A DNA stretch of 64,000 nt from Burkholderiales bacterium LSUCC0115 (GTDB taxonomy: Bacteria > Pseudomonadota > Gammaproteobacteria > Burkholderiales > Burkholderiaceae_A): positions 62,001 through 126,000 of the forward strand of contig WJBW01000002.1 of the NCBI GenBank assembly GCA_009646425.1, written 5' to 3'. The position numbers and the translations under genes are program-made. The notes under the pieces are model-generated. The model was not told the DNA's origin, did not search any database, and saw only the letters and a list, made by a program, of their open reading frames with translations. Shown piece after piece: positions 9,747-19,830 of this stretch. Within the stretch, counting starts at the first letter, position 1. Every line of letters begins with the position of its first letter.

Positions 9747-10526
9747 CTATAAGTCTTTCTTTTCGGTGTCTGCAAACAAAACCACCTTGGCCCCGTGGGA
9801 TTTTTGCCACAGGAACACGGCATAGCCAGACAGCCCGTAGGCTGAGACCAGCAAGAAGAGCATGGATGGCGGGTCTTGCGAGATGAGCACCAACACCAAC
9901 GCACCCAGGGCAATGAAGATAAAGGGTACGCTTTTGCGCAGGTTGATGTCCTTGAAGCTGTAAAACGGCACGCTGCTCACCATGGTGACGCCTGCATAAA
10001 CGGTCAGCCCCCAGACCAGCCAGCGCAAATCCGTCACCGCATGGGTGATGAACCGGGTCTCGCGCAGGTCCGTGACCAGCCAGATCAACCCGGCCACCAG
10101 GGCTGCTGCCGCCGGGCTGGGCAACCCCTGGAAAAACCGCTTGTCGATAACTGCCGCGTTGGTGTTGAAACGGGCCAGGCGCAAGGCCGCACCCGCGACA
10201 TAAATAAAAGCAGCCAGCCAGCCCAGCTTGCCCATGCCCTGCAAGGCCCATTCGTAGGCAATGAGGGCCGGTGCCACGCCAAACGACACCATGTCCGCCA
10301 GGCTGTCGTAGTTGGCCCCGAAGTCACTCGTTGTGTTGGTCAGACGGGCCACCCGGCCGTCCAGGCTGTCGAGCACCATGGCGACAAAGATCGCTACCGA
10401 GGCCTGGGCGAACTGGTTGTTCATGGCCATGACAATGGCGTAGAAGCCACTGAACAGGCAGGCGGTGGTGAACAGATTGGGCAGCAGATAGATGCTCTGC
10501 CGCCGGCGTGGGTTACGCGTTTGCAT
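9747..10526 (-). CDS. pssA: CDP-diacylglycerol–serine O-phosphatidyltransferase
   Basis: This membrane enzyme makes phosphatidylserine from CDP-diacylglycerol and serine, the step before Psd. With the ATG at 10526 it has 259 residues; an ATG three codons earlier (10535) is also possible. The N terminus is basic ([19 protein letters not shown]). The CDP-alcohol phosphotransferase signature is seen as [20 protein letters not shown] with the following [11 protein letters not shown] (about residues 52-85). About seven hydrophobic segments follow. The start lies inside the end of psd, so the two are coupled. Confidence 0.94.
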   Translation of the reverse strand: MQTRNPRRRQSIYLLPNLFTTACLFSGFYAIVMAMNNQFAQASVAIFVAMVLDSLDGRVARLTNTTSDFGANYDSLADMVSFGVAPALIAYEWALQGMGKLGWLAAFIYVAGAALRLARFNTNAAVIDKRFFQGLPSPAAAALVAGLIWLVTDLRETRFITHAVTDLRWLVWGLTVYAGVTMVSSVPFYSFKDINLRKSVPFIFIALGALVLVLISQDPPSMLFLLVSAYGLSGYAVFLWQKSHGAKVVLFADTEKKDL

Positions 10527-11199
10527 GTCCCGCATCTTGGGCGTCGTCTGGCCAGAGTGCAAGCGCCGTGCTGTGGGCACTGACCTTCTCGTCCAGACTG
10601 ACCAAGGGACGTGAGCCAACCGGCATGTAGATGTCGACACGCGAGCCAAACCGAATAAAGCCGTAACGCATGCCCCGCTGAACCGAGTCGCCCTCTTGGA
10701 CGTAGCACAGGATTCGACGGGCAATGAGGCCGGCAATCTGGATACAAGTCAGAGAGCGGCCCTTGGCGTCCTGAATGACGATGGCATTGCGCTCGTTCTC
10801 GGTCGAGGCCTTGTCCAGGTCGGCATTGAAAAACTTGCCCGGAAAATACGCCACTCGCTTGATCTGACCTGCCACTGGGGCGCGGTTGGAGTGAACGTTG
10901 AAGACGTTCATAAAGACACTGATCTTCAGGCTGTCAGTCCCGGTGATGGGATCAGCGGCCTGACCCACAAAGACCACACGGCCATCAGCCGGCGAGGCCA
11001 CAGCACGGGGGTCTGCCGCCGGAATCCGGGCGGGATCCCGGAAGAACTGCAACACAAAAATGGCAATGACCCACAGCGGAATCGCCCAGGCCCCCGCCCC
11101 GAAGACGGTCGCCAAGACGGCTGCCGTCACCGAGAGGCTCAGGTAGAACCATCCCTCACGGGCAATGATGGGATGGGGGTACTGGGTGATGTCGCTCAT
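10513..11199 (-). CDS. psd: Phosphatidylserine decarboxylase proenzyme
   Basis: This enzyme converts phosphatidylserine to phosphatidylethanolamine. It has 228 residues, the short form of the family. The proenzyme cleaves itself at a Gly-Ser bond to create the pyruvoyl group; the site is visible in [11 protein letters not shown] at about residue 183. Two hydrophobic segments lie near the N terminus (about 15-50). The gene begins right after the ilvC stop and overlaps pssA at its 3' end, so membrane lipid synthesis shares a transcript with branched-chain amino acid synthesis. Confidence 0.94.
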   Translation of the reverse strand: MSDITQYPHPIIAREGWFYLSLSVTAAVLATVFGAGAWAIPLWVIAIFVLQFFRDPARIPAADPRAVASPADGRVVFVGQAADPITGTDSLKISVFMNVFNVHSNRAPVAGQIKRVAYFPGKFFNADLDKASTENERNAIVIQDAKGRSLTCIQIAGLIARRILCYVQEGDSVQRGMRYGFIRFGSRVDIYMPVGSRPLVSLDEKVSAHSTALALWPDDAQDAGHANA

Positions 11200-12240
<1,041 letters not shown>

Positions 12241-12732
12241 TTAGACGCGCAGAATGCGCTCGCCACGGGAGATACCAGAGCTACCGGTTCTGACCGTTTC
12301 CAAAATGACATCGGCCTCTAGGGCCTCGATGAAGGCATCGAGTTTGGTGCTGTCGCCCGTGAGTTCGATGGTGTAAGTCTTGTCGGTGACGTCGATGATG
12401 CGGCCACGGAAGATGTCTGCCATGCGCTTCATCTCTTCACGCTCCTTGCCAACCGCCCGCACCTTGATCAGCATGAGCTCGCGCTCGATGTGCGGGTGAT
12501 CCGACAAGTCGATGACCTTCACCACCTCGATGAGGCGGTTCAGGTGCTTGGTGATCTGCTCGATGATCTCCTCGGACCCGCGGGTGACGATGGTCATGCG
12601 CGAGAGCGAGAGGTCTTCTGTGGGGGCCACCGTGAGCGTCTCGATGTTGTAACCACGGGCGGAGAACAGACCCACCACGCGAGACAGGGCACCAGGCTCG
12701 TTTTCAATCAACAGAGAAATAATGTGTTTCAT
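12241..12732 (-). CDS. ilvH: Acetolactate synthase small (regulatory) subunit
   Basis: This subunit activates the catalytic subunit IlvB and confers valine feedback inhibition. It has 163 residues, the standard length. The N-terminal ACT domain is plain: MKHIISLLIENEPGALSRVV, then the GLFSARGYNIETLTVAPTED block. An AAGGAG ribosome site precedes the start. The gene lies 12 bases after the large subunit gene, so both are made from one message. The name ilvN would be equally acceptable. Confidence 0.96.
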   Translation of the reverse strand: MKHIISLLIENEPGALSRVVGLFSARGYNIETLTVAPTEDLSLSRMTIVTRGSEEIIEQITKHLNRLIEVVKVIDLSDHPHIERELMLIKVRAVGKEREEMKRMADIFRGRIIDVTDKTYTIELTGDSTKLDAFIEALEADVILETVRTGSSGISRGERILRV

Positions 12733-12744
12733 CGCCTGGTCTCC

Positions 12745-14463
12745 TTAAAGGTCCTCTGAGCCGAGCAGCATCTCGGTCAGACCCTTGCCTGCCTGCACCA
12801 TGGGCCAGACGTTTTCAGTCTGGTCGGTGATGAAGTCCATAAAGACCAGACGATCTTTGAGGGCCAAGGCTTCTTTGATGGCCGGCTCAACGTCGGCGGG
12901 CTTCTCAATGCGCATGCCCACGTGGCCATAGGACTCAGCCAGCTTGACGAAGTCGGGCAGTGAATCCATGTAGGACTCGGAATAGCGCGAGCCATACTCG
13001 ATCTCTTGCCACTGCCGGACCATGCCCAGGTAGCGGTTGTTCAGGTTCACGATCTTGACCGGAATGCGGTACTGCTGGCAGGTCGAGAGCTCCTGAATGT
13101 TCATCTGAATCGAGGCCTCGCCGGTGATACAGACCACCTCGGAGTCGGGGTTGGCAAATTTGACGCCCATGGCATAGGGCAGCCCCACACCCATGGTGCC
13201 CAGACCACCGGAGTTGATCCAACGGCGGGGTTTGTCGAAGCGGTAATACTGCGCAGCCCACATCTGGTGCTGGCCCACGTCACTGGTCACAAAGGCATCG
13301 CCCTTGGTCAGACGCCAGACAGTCTCCACGACCGACTGGGGCTTGATGACCTCGGTGCTGTTCTTGTAGCCCAGGCAGTCGAGCTTGCGCCAGTCTTCGA
13401 TCTGCTTCCACCAGGATTCCAGATGCTTGGCGGCCGGCTTCTGACCAGCGACCATGGCTTCCTTCAACTGACTCAGCAGCTCGGCCATGACCTCTTTGAC
13501 ATCACCGACGATCGGCGTGTCGACCTTGACGCGCTTGGAGATGCTCGACGGGTCAATGTCCACGTGAATGATCTTGCGAGGGTTCTGGGCAAAGTGCTTG
13601 GGGTTGCCAATCACACGGTCGTCAAAGCGCGCGCCAATGGCCACCAAGACGTCGCAGTGCTGCATGGCCATGTTGCACTCGTAGGTGCCGTGCATGCCCG
13701 GCATGCCGAGAAACTTTTTGTCGCTGGCGCGGTAGGCCCCCAGACCCATGAGGGTGTTGGTGCACGGATAACCCAACAGGTCGACCAGTTCGTTGAGCTC
13801 CTCGGCTGCATTGGCCAGGATCACGCCACCGCCCGTGTAGATCATGGGGCGCTCGGCACCCAGGATCATCTGAACGGCCTTTTTTATCTGACCCGAATGG
13901 CCTTTGACCACGGGGTTGTAGGACCGCATGCTGACGGACTTGGGGTAGTCAAACTTGCAGCGATCGCGGGTGACGTCCTTGGGCACATCGACGAGCACGG
14001 GGCCGGGACGGCCGGTGGTGGCAATGTGGAAAGCCTTTTTCATGGTGGTCGCCAAGTCTTTGACGTCCTTGACCAAGAAATTGTGTTTGACACAGGGTCT
14101 GGTGATGCCAACGGTGTCGCATTCCTGGAAGGCATCGAGGCCAATGGCATGCGTGGGCACCTGACCCGAGATGATGACCATGGGAATCGAGTCCATGTAG
14201 GCCGTGGCAATACCGGTCACGGCATTGGTCAGGCCTGGCCCGCTGGTCACAATGCAGACACCGGTCTTTTTGCTGGAGCGCGAATAGGCATCGGCTGCAT
14301 GAACGGCCGCCTGCTCGTGTCGCACCAGAATGTGCTTGACCTTGTCCTGCTTAAAGATTTCATCGTAGATGTAGAGCACGGCGCCACCGGGGTAGCCAAA
14401 GAGGTGCTCAATCTTTTCTTCCTGGAGACACTTCACCAGGATTTCTGCGCCTGTCATTTCCAT
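12745..14463 (-). CDS. ilvB: Acetolactate synthase large (catalytic) subunit
   Basis: This thiamine diphosphate enzyme starts valine, leucine and isoleucine synthesis. It has 572 residues, full length. The catalytic Glu lies in VRHEQAAVHAADAYSR at about residue 49. The FAD domain is central. The ThDP-binding motif, usually GDG or GEG, reads GEA here (CITGEASIQMN, about residue 438), and the downstream NLNNRYLGMVRQWQ is normal. It is the first gene of ilvB–ilvH–ilvC–psd–pssA–leuA. The symbol ilvI is an alternative. Confidence 0.96.
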   Translation of the reverse strand: MEMTGAEILVKCLQEEKIEHLFGYPGGAVLYIYDEIFKQDKVKHILVRHEQAAVHAADAYSRSSKKTGVCIVTSGPGLTNAVTGIATAYMDSIPMVIISGQVPTHAIGLDAFQECDTVGITRPCVKHNFLVKDVKDLATTMKKAFHIATTGRPGPVLVDVPKDVTRDRCKFDYPKSVSMRSYNPVVKGHSGQIKKAVQMILGAERPMIYTGGGVILANAAEELNELVDLLGYPCTNTLMGLGAYRASDKKFLGMPGMHGTYECNMAMQHCDVLVAIGARFDDRVIGNPKHFAQNPRKIIHVDIDPSSISKRVKVDTPIVGDVKEVMAELLSQLKEAMVAGQKPAAKHLESWWKQIEDWRKLDCLGYKNSTEVIKPQSVVETVWRLTKGDAFVTSDVGQHQMWAAQYYRFDKPRRWINSGGLGTMGVGLPYAMGVKFANPDSEVVCITGEASIQMNIQELSTCQQYRIPVKIVNLNNRYLGMVRQWQEIEYGSRYSESYMDSLPDFVKLAESYGHVGMRIEKPADVEPAIKEALALKDRLVFMDFITDQTENVWPMVQAGKGLTEMLLGSEDL

Positions 14464-14589
14464 ATGTGGTCGGTCCTAAACAGTTCTAGTAATCCCCGAC
14501 CGCCGGCGCCACTCGCGAAGGGTTTAGAACGACTCTGGACCCCTGCCAGCGACACAGGCCTTGCGACGGGGCCTTGGAGCTGATGGATC

Positions 14590-14620
14590 GGCAGGGCGCG
14601 GGCCTTGTGGGCCCTGCCCT
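14590..14620 (-). other. Strong GC hairpin between the RDD gene and ilvB
   Basis: The minus strand folds as GGCAGGGC with GCCCTGCC, with an inner GGGCC/GGCCC extension around CACAA. It sits about 28 bases after the RDD stop and about 130 bases before ilvB. No T-tract follows. It may end the clpB transcript or belong to the ilvB leader; I found no leader peptide rich in Ile, Val or Leu here. The rest of the 184-base gap shows nothing I can name. Confidence 0.35.
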
Positions 14621-14647
14621 GACGGTTCAATCTGCAAGCCCGATAGT

Positions 14648-15079
14648 CTATCGAGAACGTGGCTGGTAGACAAGCCGGGTGCCGGCTGCCCAGTCATGCA
14701 GGGTCTGACGATCGGGCCGCAACAGGCCGACCACCAGCCAAAGGCCCGTAAAGACCGAGACCGGGCCCACCAGGCCCCGAATCAAGGCCTGGCGGACGGA
14801 GACCGGGCCGCCTGACTGGGCATCCACCAGGCGCAGGCCCAGGGTCTGCATGGGCAGGGTGACCCGTCCCTTGGCCCAGCCCCAGACAAAGTAGGCCAGG
14901 TAGGTGCTGAGCATCAGGACCTGCAGGCCGGTGCGCTTGAGCTCCTCATGACCGGGATGCCCCTGGTCCTGCCCGACGATCACGGCATAGAGAAAGCCCA
15001 AGACCAGGGTCGGGCCCAGCAGCAAGAAGCCCTCGTAGCCCATGCAGACAAAGCGCCGCCAGAGGCCGGCCGACTGCAT
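14648..15079 (-). CDS. RDD-family membrane protein
   Basis: This is a 143-residue inner-membrane protein. It starts SAGLWRRFVCMGYEGFLLLG, the Arg-containing first helix of RDD proteins, has a second helix around residues 55-75 and a third around 105-125, and ends with the common DRQTLHDWAAGTRLV. RDD proteins are widespread and mostly of unproven function; some affect ion or osmotic balance. The start overlaps the clpB stop by one base (TGATG), so expression probably follows clpB. Confidence 0.85.
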   Translation of the reverse strand: MQSAGLWRRFVCMGYEGFLLLGPTLVLGFLYAVIVGQDQGHPGHEELKRTGLQVLMLSTYLAYFVWGWAKGRVTLPMQTLGLRLVDAQSGGPVSVRQALIRGLVGPVSVFTGLWLVVGLLRPDRQTLHDWAAGTRLVYQPRSR

Positions 15080-17679
15080 CAGTGCACCACCCTCTCGAAG
15101 CTAAAGGCTCCGTCTTTGACATCCACCGGGACCACATCGTTGGGCCCAAATCGGCCCTCCAGAATCAGCCTGGCCACAGGGTTCTCGATCTGAGACTGGA
15201 TGGCCCGCTTCAGTGGCCTGGCCCCGAAGAGCGGGTCAAAGCCCACCTTGGCGATCTCATCGAGCGCCTCAGCAGAGACCTCGAGACGCAGGTCGCGCTC
15301 GGCCAGCCGAGCCGCCAGACGCTGCAACTGAATGTCCGCAATGCTGCGGACATTGGCGGCATCCAGGGCATGGAAGACCACGATCTCGTCGATCCGATTG
15401 ATGAACTCTGGTCGGAAATGGCCCTTGACCTCGGCCATGACGGCCTCTTTGATCTGGTCATTGGGCTGGCCAGCGAGGCGCTGGATTTCGGGTGAGCCTA
15501 GGTTGCTGGTCATGACCACCACTGTATTGCGAAAGTCCACCGTGCGCCCCTGACCGTCGGTCAGCCGGCCGTCGTCGAGCACCTGCAGCAGCACGTTGAA
15601 GACATCGGGGTGCGCCTTTTCCACCTCGTCCAGCAGAATCACGCTGTAGGGCTTGCGACGCACAGCCTCGGTCAGCGTGCCGCCCTCTTCATAACCGACA
15701 TATCCCGGCGGGGCCCCAATAAGCCGTGAGACCGAGTGCTTCTCCATGAACTCGCTCATGTCGATGCGAACCAGGTGCTCTTCGGAATCAAAGAGAAACT
15801 GGGCCAGCGCCTTGCAGAGCTCGGTCTTACCAACCCCCGTGGGCCCAAGGAACAGAAAGGAGCCATAGGGACGGTTGGGGTCGGACAGACCAGCGCGCGA
15901 GCGACGAATGGCATCGCTGACCAGGCGTACGGCCTCGTCTTGGCCTACCACCCGCTTGTGCAGGTGGGACTCCATGCCCAGCAGTTTTTCACGCTCGCCT
16001 TGCATCATCTTGGACACAGGAATCCCTGTGGCCCGTGAGACCACCTCAGCGATCTCCTCGGCTCCCACCTGGGTCCGCAGCAGCTTGGGTTTGCCGGCCT
16101 CGGCGCCCTGCTCCTTGGCATCTGCCGCCTTCAGGCGAGCCTCCAGCTCGGGCAGCCGGCCGTACTGCAGTTCGCTAACCTTCTGCCAGTCGCCCTTGCG
16201 GGTGAACTGCTCGATCTCCAGGCGCAGCTTTTCAATTTCTTCCTTGATGCTCTGTGAGCCCTGGACAGCCGCCTTCTCGCTCTTCCAGACTTCTTCCAGA
16301 TCGGCGAGCTCGCGCTCCAGACGCTCGATCTCTTGCTCGATGAGCTCGAAGCGCTTTTTGGAGGCCTCGTCTTTTTCCTTGCGAACCGCCTCGCGCTCGA
16401 TCTTGAGCTGAATCAGTCGACGATCGAGCTTGTCCATCACCTCAGGCTTGGAGTCGATCTCCATCTTGATGCGGCTGGCAGCCTCATCGATCAGGTCAAT
16501 CGCCTTGTCCGGCAGAAAGCGGTCGGTGATGTAGCGATGCGAGAGCTCGGCCGCGGCCACAATGGCCGGGTCGGTGATGTCCACACCATGGTGCAGTTCG
16601 TAGCGCTCTTGTAGGCCACGCAGAATGGCAATCGTGGCCTCAACGGTGGGCTCGCCCACCAACACCTTCTGGAAGCGGCGCTCCAGGGCGGCATCTTTTT
16701 CGATGTACTTGCGGTATTCGTCTAGCGTGGTCGCGCCAATGCAGTGCAGCTCACCGCGTGACAGGGCGGGCTTCAACATGTTGCCCGCATCCATAGCCCC
16801 CTCGGCCTTGCCGGCTCCGACCATGGTGTGAATCTCGTCGATGAAGACAATGGGATGAGCGCCCTGCTCGGCCATGGCGGCAACATCCTTGAGGACCGCC
16901 TTCAGGCGCTCCTCGAATTCGCCTCGAAACTTGGCACCGGCCAGCAGCGCAGCCATATCCAGACTGAGCACCTTCTTGCCCTTGAGGCCCTCGGGCACCT
17001 CGCCATTGACGATCCGCTGGGCCAAGCCTTCGACAATGGCCGTCTTGCCCACACCAGGCTCACCGATCAACACCGGGTTGTTCTTGGTCCGACGCTGAAG
17101 GATCTGAATGCAGCGGCGAATCTCATCGTCGCGGCCGATCACGGGGTCGAGCTTGCCCGCCAAGGCCCGCTCGGTCAGGTCGATGGTGTATTTCTTGAGC
17201 GACTCGCGCTGCCCCTCGGCATCAGCAGAGTCCACGCCCGATCCGCCACGGACCGCGTCAATGGCAAGTTCCAGGTTCTTGCGAGACAGTCCGTGGTCAC
17301 GCAGCAGCTTGGCGGCGTCGGACTTGTCATCGGCCAGGGCCAATAGAAAGAGTTCACTGGCAATGAACTGATCGCCACGCTTGCTGGCCTCACGGTCGGT
17401 CAGGTTGAGCAGTCGCTGAAGCTCGCTGCCAATGTGAATGTCGCCAGAGGCCTGCTGGACCTTGGGCAGACGCTCCAAGCCAGTCCGCGCGGCCTGGGTC
17501 AGCTTTTGAACGTTGACGCCGGCCCGCGAGAGCAGCGAGCGGCTGGGGCCATCGGCCTGTTCGAGCAGGGCCAACAGCAGGTGTAGTGGCTCAATGGCTG
17601 GGTTGTCTTGGCCGAGCGCCAGGCTCTGGGCATCGGCCAGGGCTTGCTGGAATCCTGTGGTGAGCTTGTCTAAACGCAT
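15079..17679 (-). CDS. clpB: ATP-dependent disaggregase ClpB
   Basis: This Hsp100 chaperone works with DnaK to dissolve protein aggregates after heat stress. It has 866 residues, full length. The order is an N-terminal Clp repeat domain (1-145), first AAA domain with GEPGVGKTA at about 206, a coiled-coil middle domain (about 405-525), and second AAA domain with GPTGVGKTE at about 607. An AAAGGA site lies 7 bases before the ATG. A sigma-32 promoter with near-perfect boxes lies 52 bases upstream, so heat-shock control is strongly indicated. Confidence 0.98.
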   Translation of the reverse strand: MRLDKLTTGFQQALADAQSLALGQDNPAIEPLHLLLALLEQADGPSRSLLSRAGVNVQKLTQAARTGLERLPKVQQASGDIHIGSELQRLLNLTDREASKRGDQFIASELFLLALADDKSDAAKLLRDHGLSRKNLELAIDAVRGGSGVDSADAEGQRESLKKYTIDLTERALAGKLDPVIGRDDEIRRCIQILQRRTKNNPVLIGEPGVGKTAIVEGLAQRIVNGEVPEGLKGKKVLSLDMAALLAGAKFRGEFEERLKAVLKDVAAMAEQGAHPIVFIDEIHTMVGAGKAEGAMDAGNMLKPALSRGELHCIGATTLDEYRKYIEKDAALERRFQKVLVGEPTVEATIAILRGLQERYELHHGVDITDPAIVAAAELSHRYITDRFLPDKAIDLIDEAASRIKMEIDSKPEVMDKLDRRLIQLKIEREAVRKEKDEASKKRFELIEQEIERLERELADLEEVWKSEKAAVQGSQSIKEEIEKLRLEIEQFTRKGDWQKVSELQYGRLPELEARLKAADAKEQGAEAGKPKLLRTQVGAEEIAEVVSRATGIPVSKMMQGEREKLLGMESHLHKRVVGQDEAVRLVSDAIRRSRAGLSDPNRPYGSFLFLGPTGVGKTELCKALAQFLFDSEEHLVRIDMSEFMEKHSVSRLIGAPPGYVGYEEGGTLTEAVRRKPYSVILLDEVEKAHPDVFNVLLQVLDDGRLTDGQGRTVDFRNTVVVMTSNLGSPEIQRLAGQPNDQIKEAVMAEVKGHFRPEFINRIDEIVVFHALDAANVRSIADIQLQRLAARLAERDLRLEVSAEALDEIAKVGFDPLFGARPLKRAIQSQIENPVARLILEGRFGPNDVVPVDVKDGAFSFERVVH

Positions 17680-17731
17680 CTGAGCATCCTTTGATCAGGG
17701 TGTGGCGATCGACGCCACGGGTTACTCAGAT

Positions 17732-17759
17732 AAATGGGGCCGGATGGGGGAATTTCAAG
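17732..17759 (-). promoter_or_regulatory. Sigma-32 heat-shock promoter of clpB
   Basis: On the minus strand CTTGAAA (17753-17759) and CCCCATTT (17732-17739) match the sigma-32 consensus (CTTGAAA and CCCCATnT). The spacer is 13 bases, within the favoured 13-14. The predicted start is about 45 bases before the clpB ATG. It lies in the short gap after moaE on the same strand. Confidence 0.88.
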
Positions 17760-17806
17760 GCCGGGCCTCTGCCAAGCCCCTCCTGCGGTCGCGGCTGGCT
17801 ACAGAA

Positions 17807-18313
17807 CTAGGCCTTCTGCCACCGGTCGGCGGCCTTCTGATCGCTCTCTCGGGCGTCTACCCAGCGACTCTCCTGGCCCGGCAGTGCTTCTTTCTTCCAA
17901 AACGGTGCCAGGGTCTTGAGATAGTCCATGACAAAGGCACATGCCTGCAAGGCAGCCTCACGGTGAGCGCTGGTGACCCCCACAAAGACAATCTGATCAG
18001 CGGGCTTGAGCGGCCCCACTCGGTGAATCACCTTGACCCCAAACAAAGGCCAGCGTTCACAGGCCTGGTCGATGATCTCCTCGATGCTCTTTTCGGTCAT
18101 GCCGGGGTAGTGCTCCAGCGTGAGCATGGCCACGGCATCACCCTGGTTCAGGTCGCGCACGGTGCCCACGAAGCTCGCCACAGCGCCGACCCGGGTGTCG
18201 GGCTCGCCATCCGGCCTTGTTCGAAGGACCCGGAGTTCTGCACTGACATCAAAGTCGTGCTCGTAGACCTCTACGCGAGGGCTCTGTTGGGCTGAAGGGG
18301 TCTGTTGGCTCAC
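17807..18313 (-). CDS. moaE: Molybdopterin synthase catalytic subunit
   Basis: MoaE pairs with MoaD to insert the dithiolene sulfurs into precursor Z. It has 168 residues. Family blocks seen are VGAVASFVGTVRD at about 43-55, LEHYPGM at about 68-74, and the ending FVMDYLKTLAPFWKKE, which carries the conserved lysines. The start codon is GTG with no clear ribosome site, so the exact N terminus is uncertain. It is the last gene of the hom–thrC–moeA–moaD–moaE group. Confidence 0.94.
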   Translation of the reverse strand: MSQQTPSAQQSPRVEVYEHDFDVSAELRVLRTRPDGEPDTRVGAVASFVGTVRDLNQGDAVAMLTLEHYPGMTEKSIEEIIDQACERWPLFGVKVIHRVGPLKPADQIVFVGVTSAHREAALQACAFVMDYLKTLAPFWKKEALPGQESRWVDARESDQKAADRWQKA

Positions 18314-18339
18314 GGGGCGTCTGATGGGTCTGACCTGAA

Positions 18340-18591
18340 CTAACCGCCGGTGACCGGCGGGAAGAAGGCCACCTCGTCGCCATCCTGAATGGCGTGGTCT
18401 TCACCAGCCAGGGTCTGGTTGATGGCTGCCTTGAACCGAGCGGATTCCTGCAGACTCGCCCAGGCACCGCCACGCTGAACCAACTCGGCCCGCAGGGCTG
18501 CGACGGACTGGGCGGACGTCTGAAGCGACTCGCGGTCGACACCGGTCTGTTCACGCAACAAGGCAAAGAGGCGAAGGTTGATCTTGGGCAT
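18340..18591 (-). CDS. moaD: Molybdopterin synthase sulfur-carrier subunit
   Basis: This is a ubiquitin-like 83-residue protein that carries a thiocarboxylate on its C-terminal glycine for molybdopterin synthesis. It starts MPKINLRLFALLREQTG and ends FFPPVTGG, with the essential Gly-Gly tail intact. It sits between moeA and moaE on one transcript. Nothing odd was seen. Confidence 0.94.
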   Translation of the reverse strand: MPKINLRLFALLREQTGVDRESLQTSAQSVAALRAELVQRGGAWASLQESARFKAAINQTLAGEDHAIQDGDEVAFFPPVTGG

Positions 18592-18606
18592 CAGAAAACG
18601 GGGGGG

Positions 18607-19818
18607 CTAGCCGAGTAATCCAGGAAACCCAAGGTAGCGCACATGGTCACCTTTTTGAATTGGGGTTTTGGCGGGGATCTCCACCAAACCGCGCGAGCCA
18701 CTCACCGAGGACAGCAACTGGGAGTTCTGCTTGGGATGAATGGCCACACGGCCTTCATCGTCGATCCAGGCCCGCAGAAACTCCTGGCGCGCATCAGGCT
18801 TGGGCCAATCAAAGCCCGCCTCCAGCCAGACGGACTCGGGTATGGGATCGGCCACACCGCTGGCTTTGAGGATAAAGGGGCGCACCAGCATGACAAAGGT
18901 CACCCAGGCCGAGACCGGATTGCCCGGCATGCCCATGAAGCTGGCCTGCCCAATGCGCCCATAGGCAAAGGGCTTTCCTGGCTTCATGGCCACCTTCCAG
19001 AGGTCCAACTCACCCTGGTCCATCACGGCGGCCTTGATGTGGTCCTCCTCACCAACCGAGACCCCACCGCAGGTCAAAATGATGTCGTGGTCTTGGGCCG
19101 CGGCCGCCAGGGCATCGCGGGTGACCTGAAACTTGTCAGGCAGGCAGCCCAGGTCACTGACCTGACAGCCCAGTCCAGCCACCAAGCCCATGACCATGGG
19201 TCGGTTGCTGTCATAGATCTGACCTGACCCTAGGGCCTGACCAGGCTGACGCAGCTCGTTGCCGCTGGAGAAGACGGCCACCCGAAGGGGCTTGTAGACC
19301 ATCACTTGGGCATGACCAACAGAGGCGATCAATCCCAAGTCCGCCGCCGACAGCCGAATACCGGGCGCCAACACCTGCTGGCCTGTCGCCAAGTCCCCTG
19401 CCCTGGGTCGGATGTTGTCACCCGCAGCTGGCAGAACCGAAAAGACCACCTGACCATCGGGCTGCAGCGCAGCCTGCTCTTGCATGATCACGGCATCCGC
19501 CCCATCGGGGATGGGCGCGCCGGTAAAGATGCGAGCCACGCTACCGGCCGCCAATGGCTGACCGGGATCACCAGCCGCGATGCGGGCTGAGACTGGCAGT
19601 GGGCCAAAGGCATCTGCCGAAACCGACGCCTGTAGATCAGCCCGACGAACGGCATACCCGTCCATCTGGCTGTTGTCGAAAGACGGGACATCGAAGCCCG
19701 CAATAACCGGCTCGGCCAACACACGGCCCAAGGCCTGACCAATGGCGATCTGCTCAGTGGTCGGTGCGGGGGGCGCCTTTTCGATCAAAGCCCACAGCGC
19801 GTCATCTAGGCTTTTCAT
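18607..19818 (-). CDS. moeA: Molybdopterin molybdenumtransferase
   Basis: MoeA inserts molybdate into adenylated molybdopterin. It has 403 residues, the normal length. Typical blocks are SFDNSQMDGYAVR at about residues 45-57, RIFTGAPIPDGADAVIMQE at about 93-111, and the ILTCGGVSVGEEDHI nucleotide-type loop near 248. A proline-rich C-terminal domain completes it. It lies 12 bases after thrC. Its partner mogA is in this window too, at 56783. Confidence 0.95.
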   Translation of the reverse strand: MKSLDDALWALIEKAPPAPTTEQIAIGQALGRVLAEPVIAGFDVPSFDNSQMDGYAVRRADLQASVSADAFGPLPVSARIAAGDPGQPLAAGSVARIFTGAPIPDGADAVIMQEQAALQPDGQVVFSVLPAAGDNIRPRAGDLATGQQVLAPGIRLSAADLGLIASVGHAQVMVYKPLRVAVFSSGNELRQPGQALGSGQIYDSNRPMVMGLVAGLGCQVSDLGCLPDKFQVTRDALAAAAQDHDIILTCGGVSVGEEDHIKAAVMDQGELDLWKVAMKPGKPFAYGRIGQASFMGMPGNPVSAWVTFVMLVRPFILKASGVADPIPESVWLEAGFDWPKPDARQEFLRAWIDDEGRVAIHPKQNSQLLSSVSGSRGLVEIPAKTPIQKGDHVRYLGFPGLLG

Positions 19819-19830
19819 CCCTTGTCCTTC

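Noticed and set aside
13006-14583. A 525-codon plus-strand frame opposite ilvB.
   Set aside because: Same kind of antisense shadow; the composition is typical of reverse-complement translation of a GC-rich gene.
14641-14653. CGATAG-T-CTATCG palindrome over the stop codon of the RDD gene.
   Set aside because: It is only 6 base pairs, lies partly inside coding sequence and has no second copy; no function can be argued.
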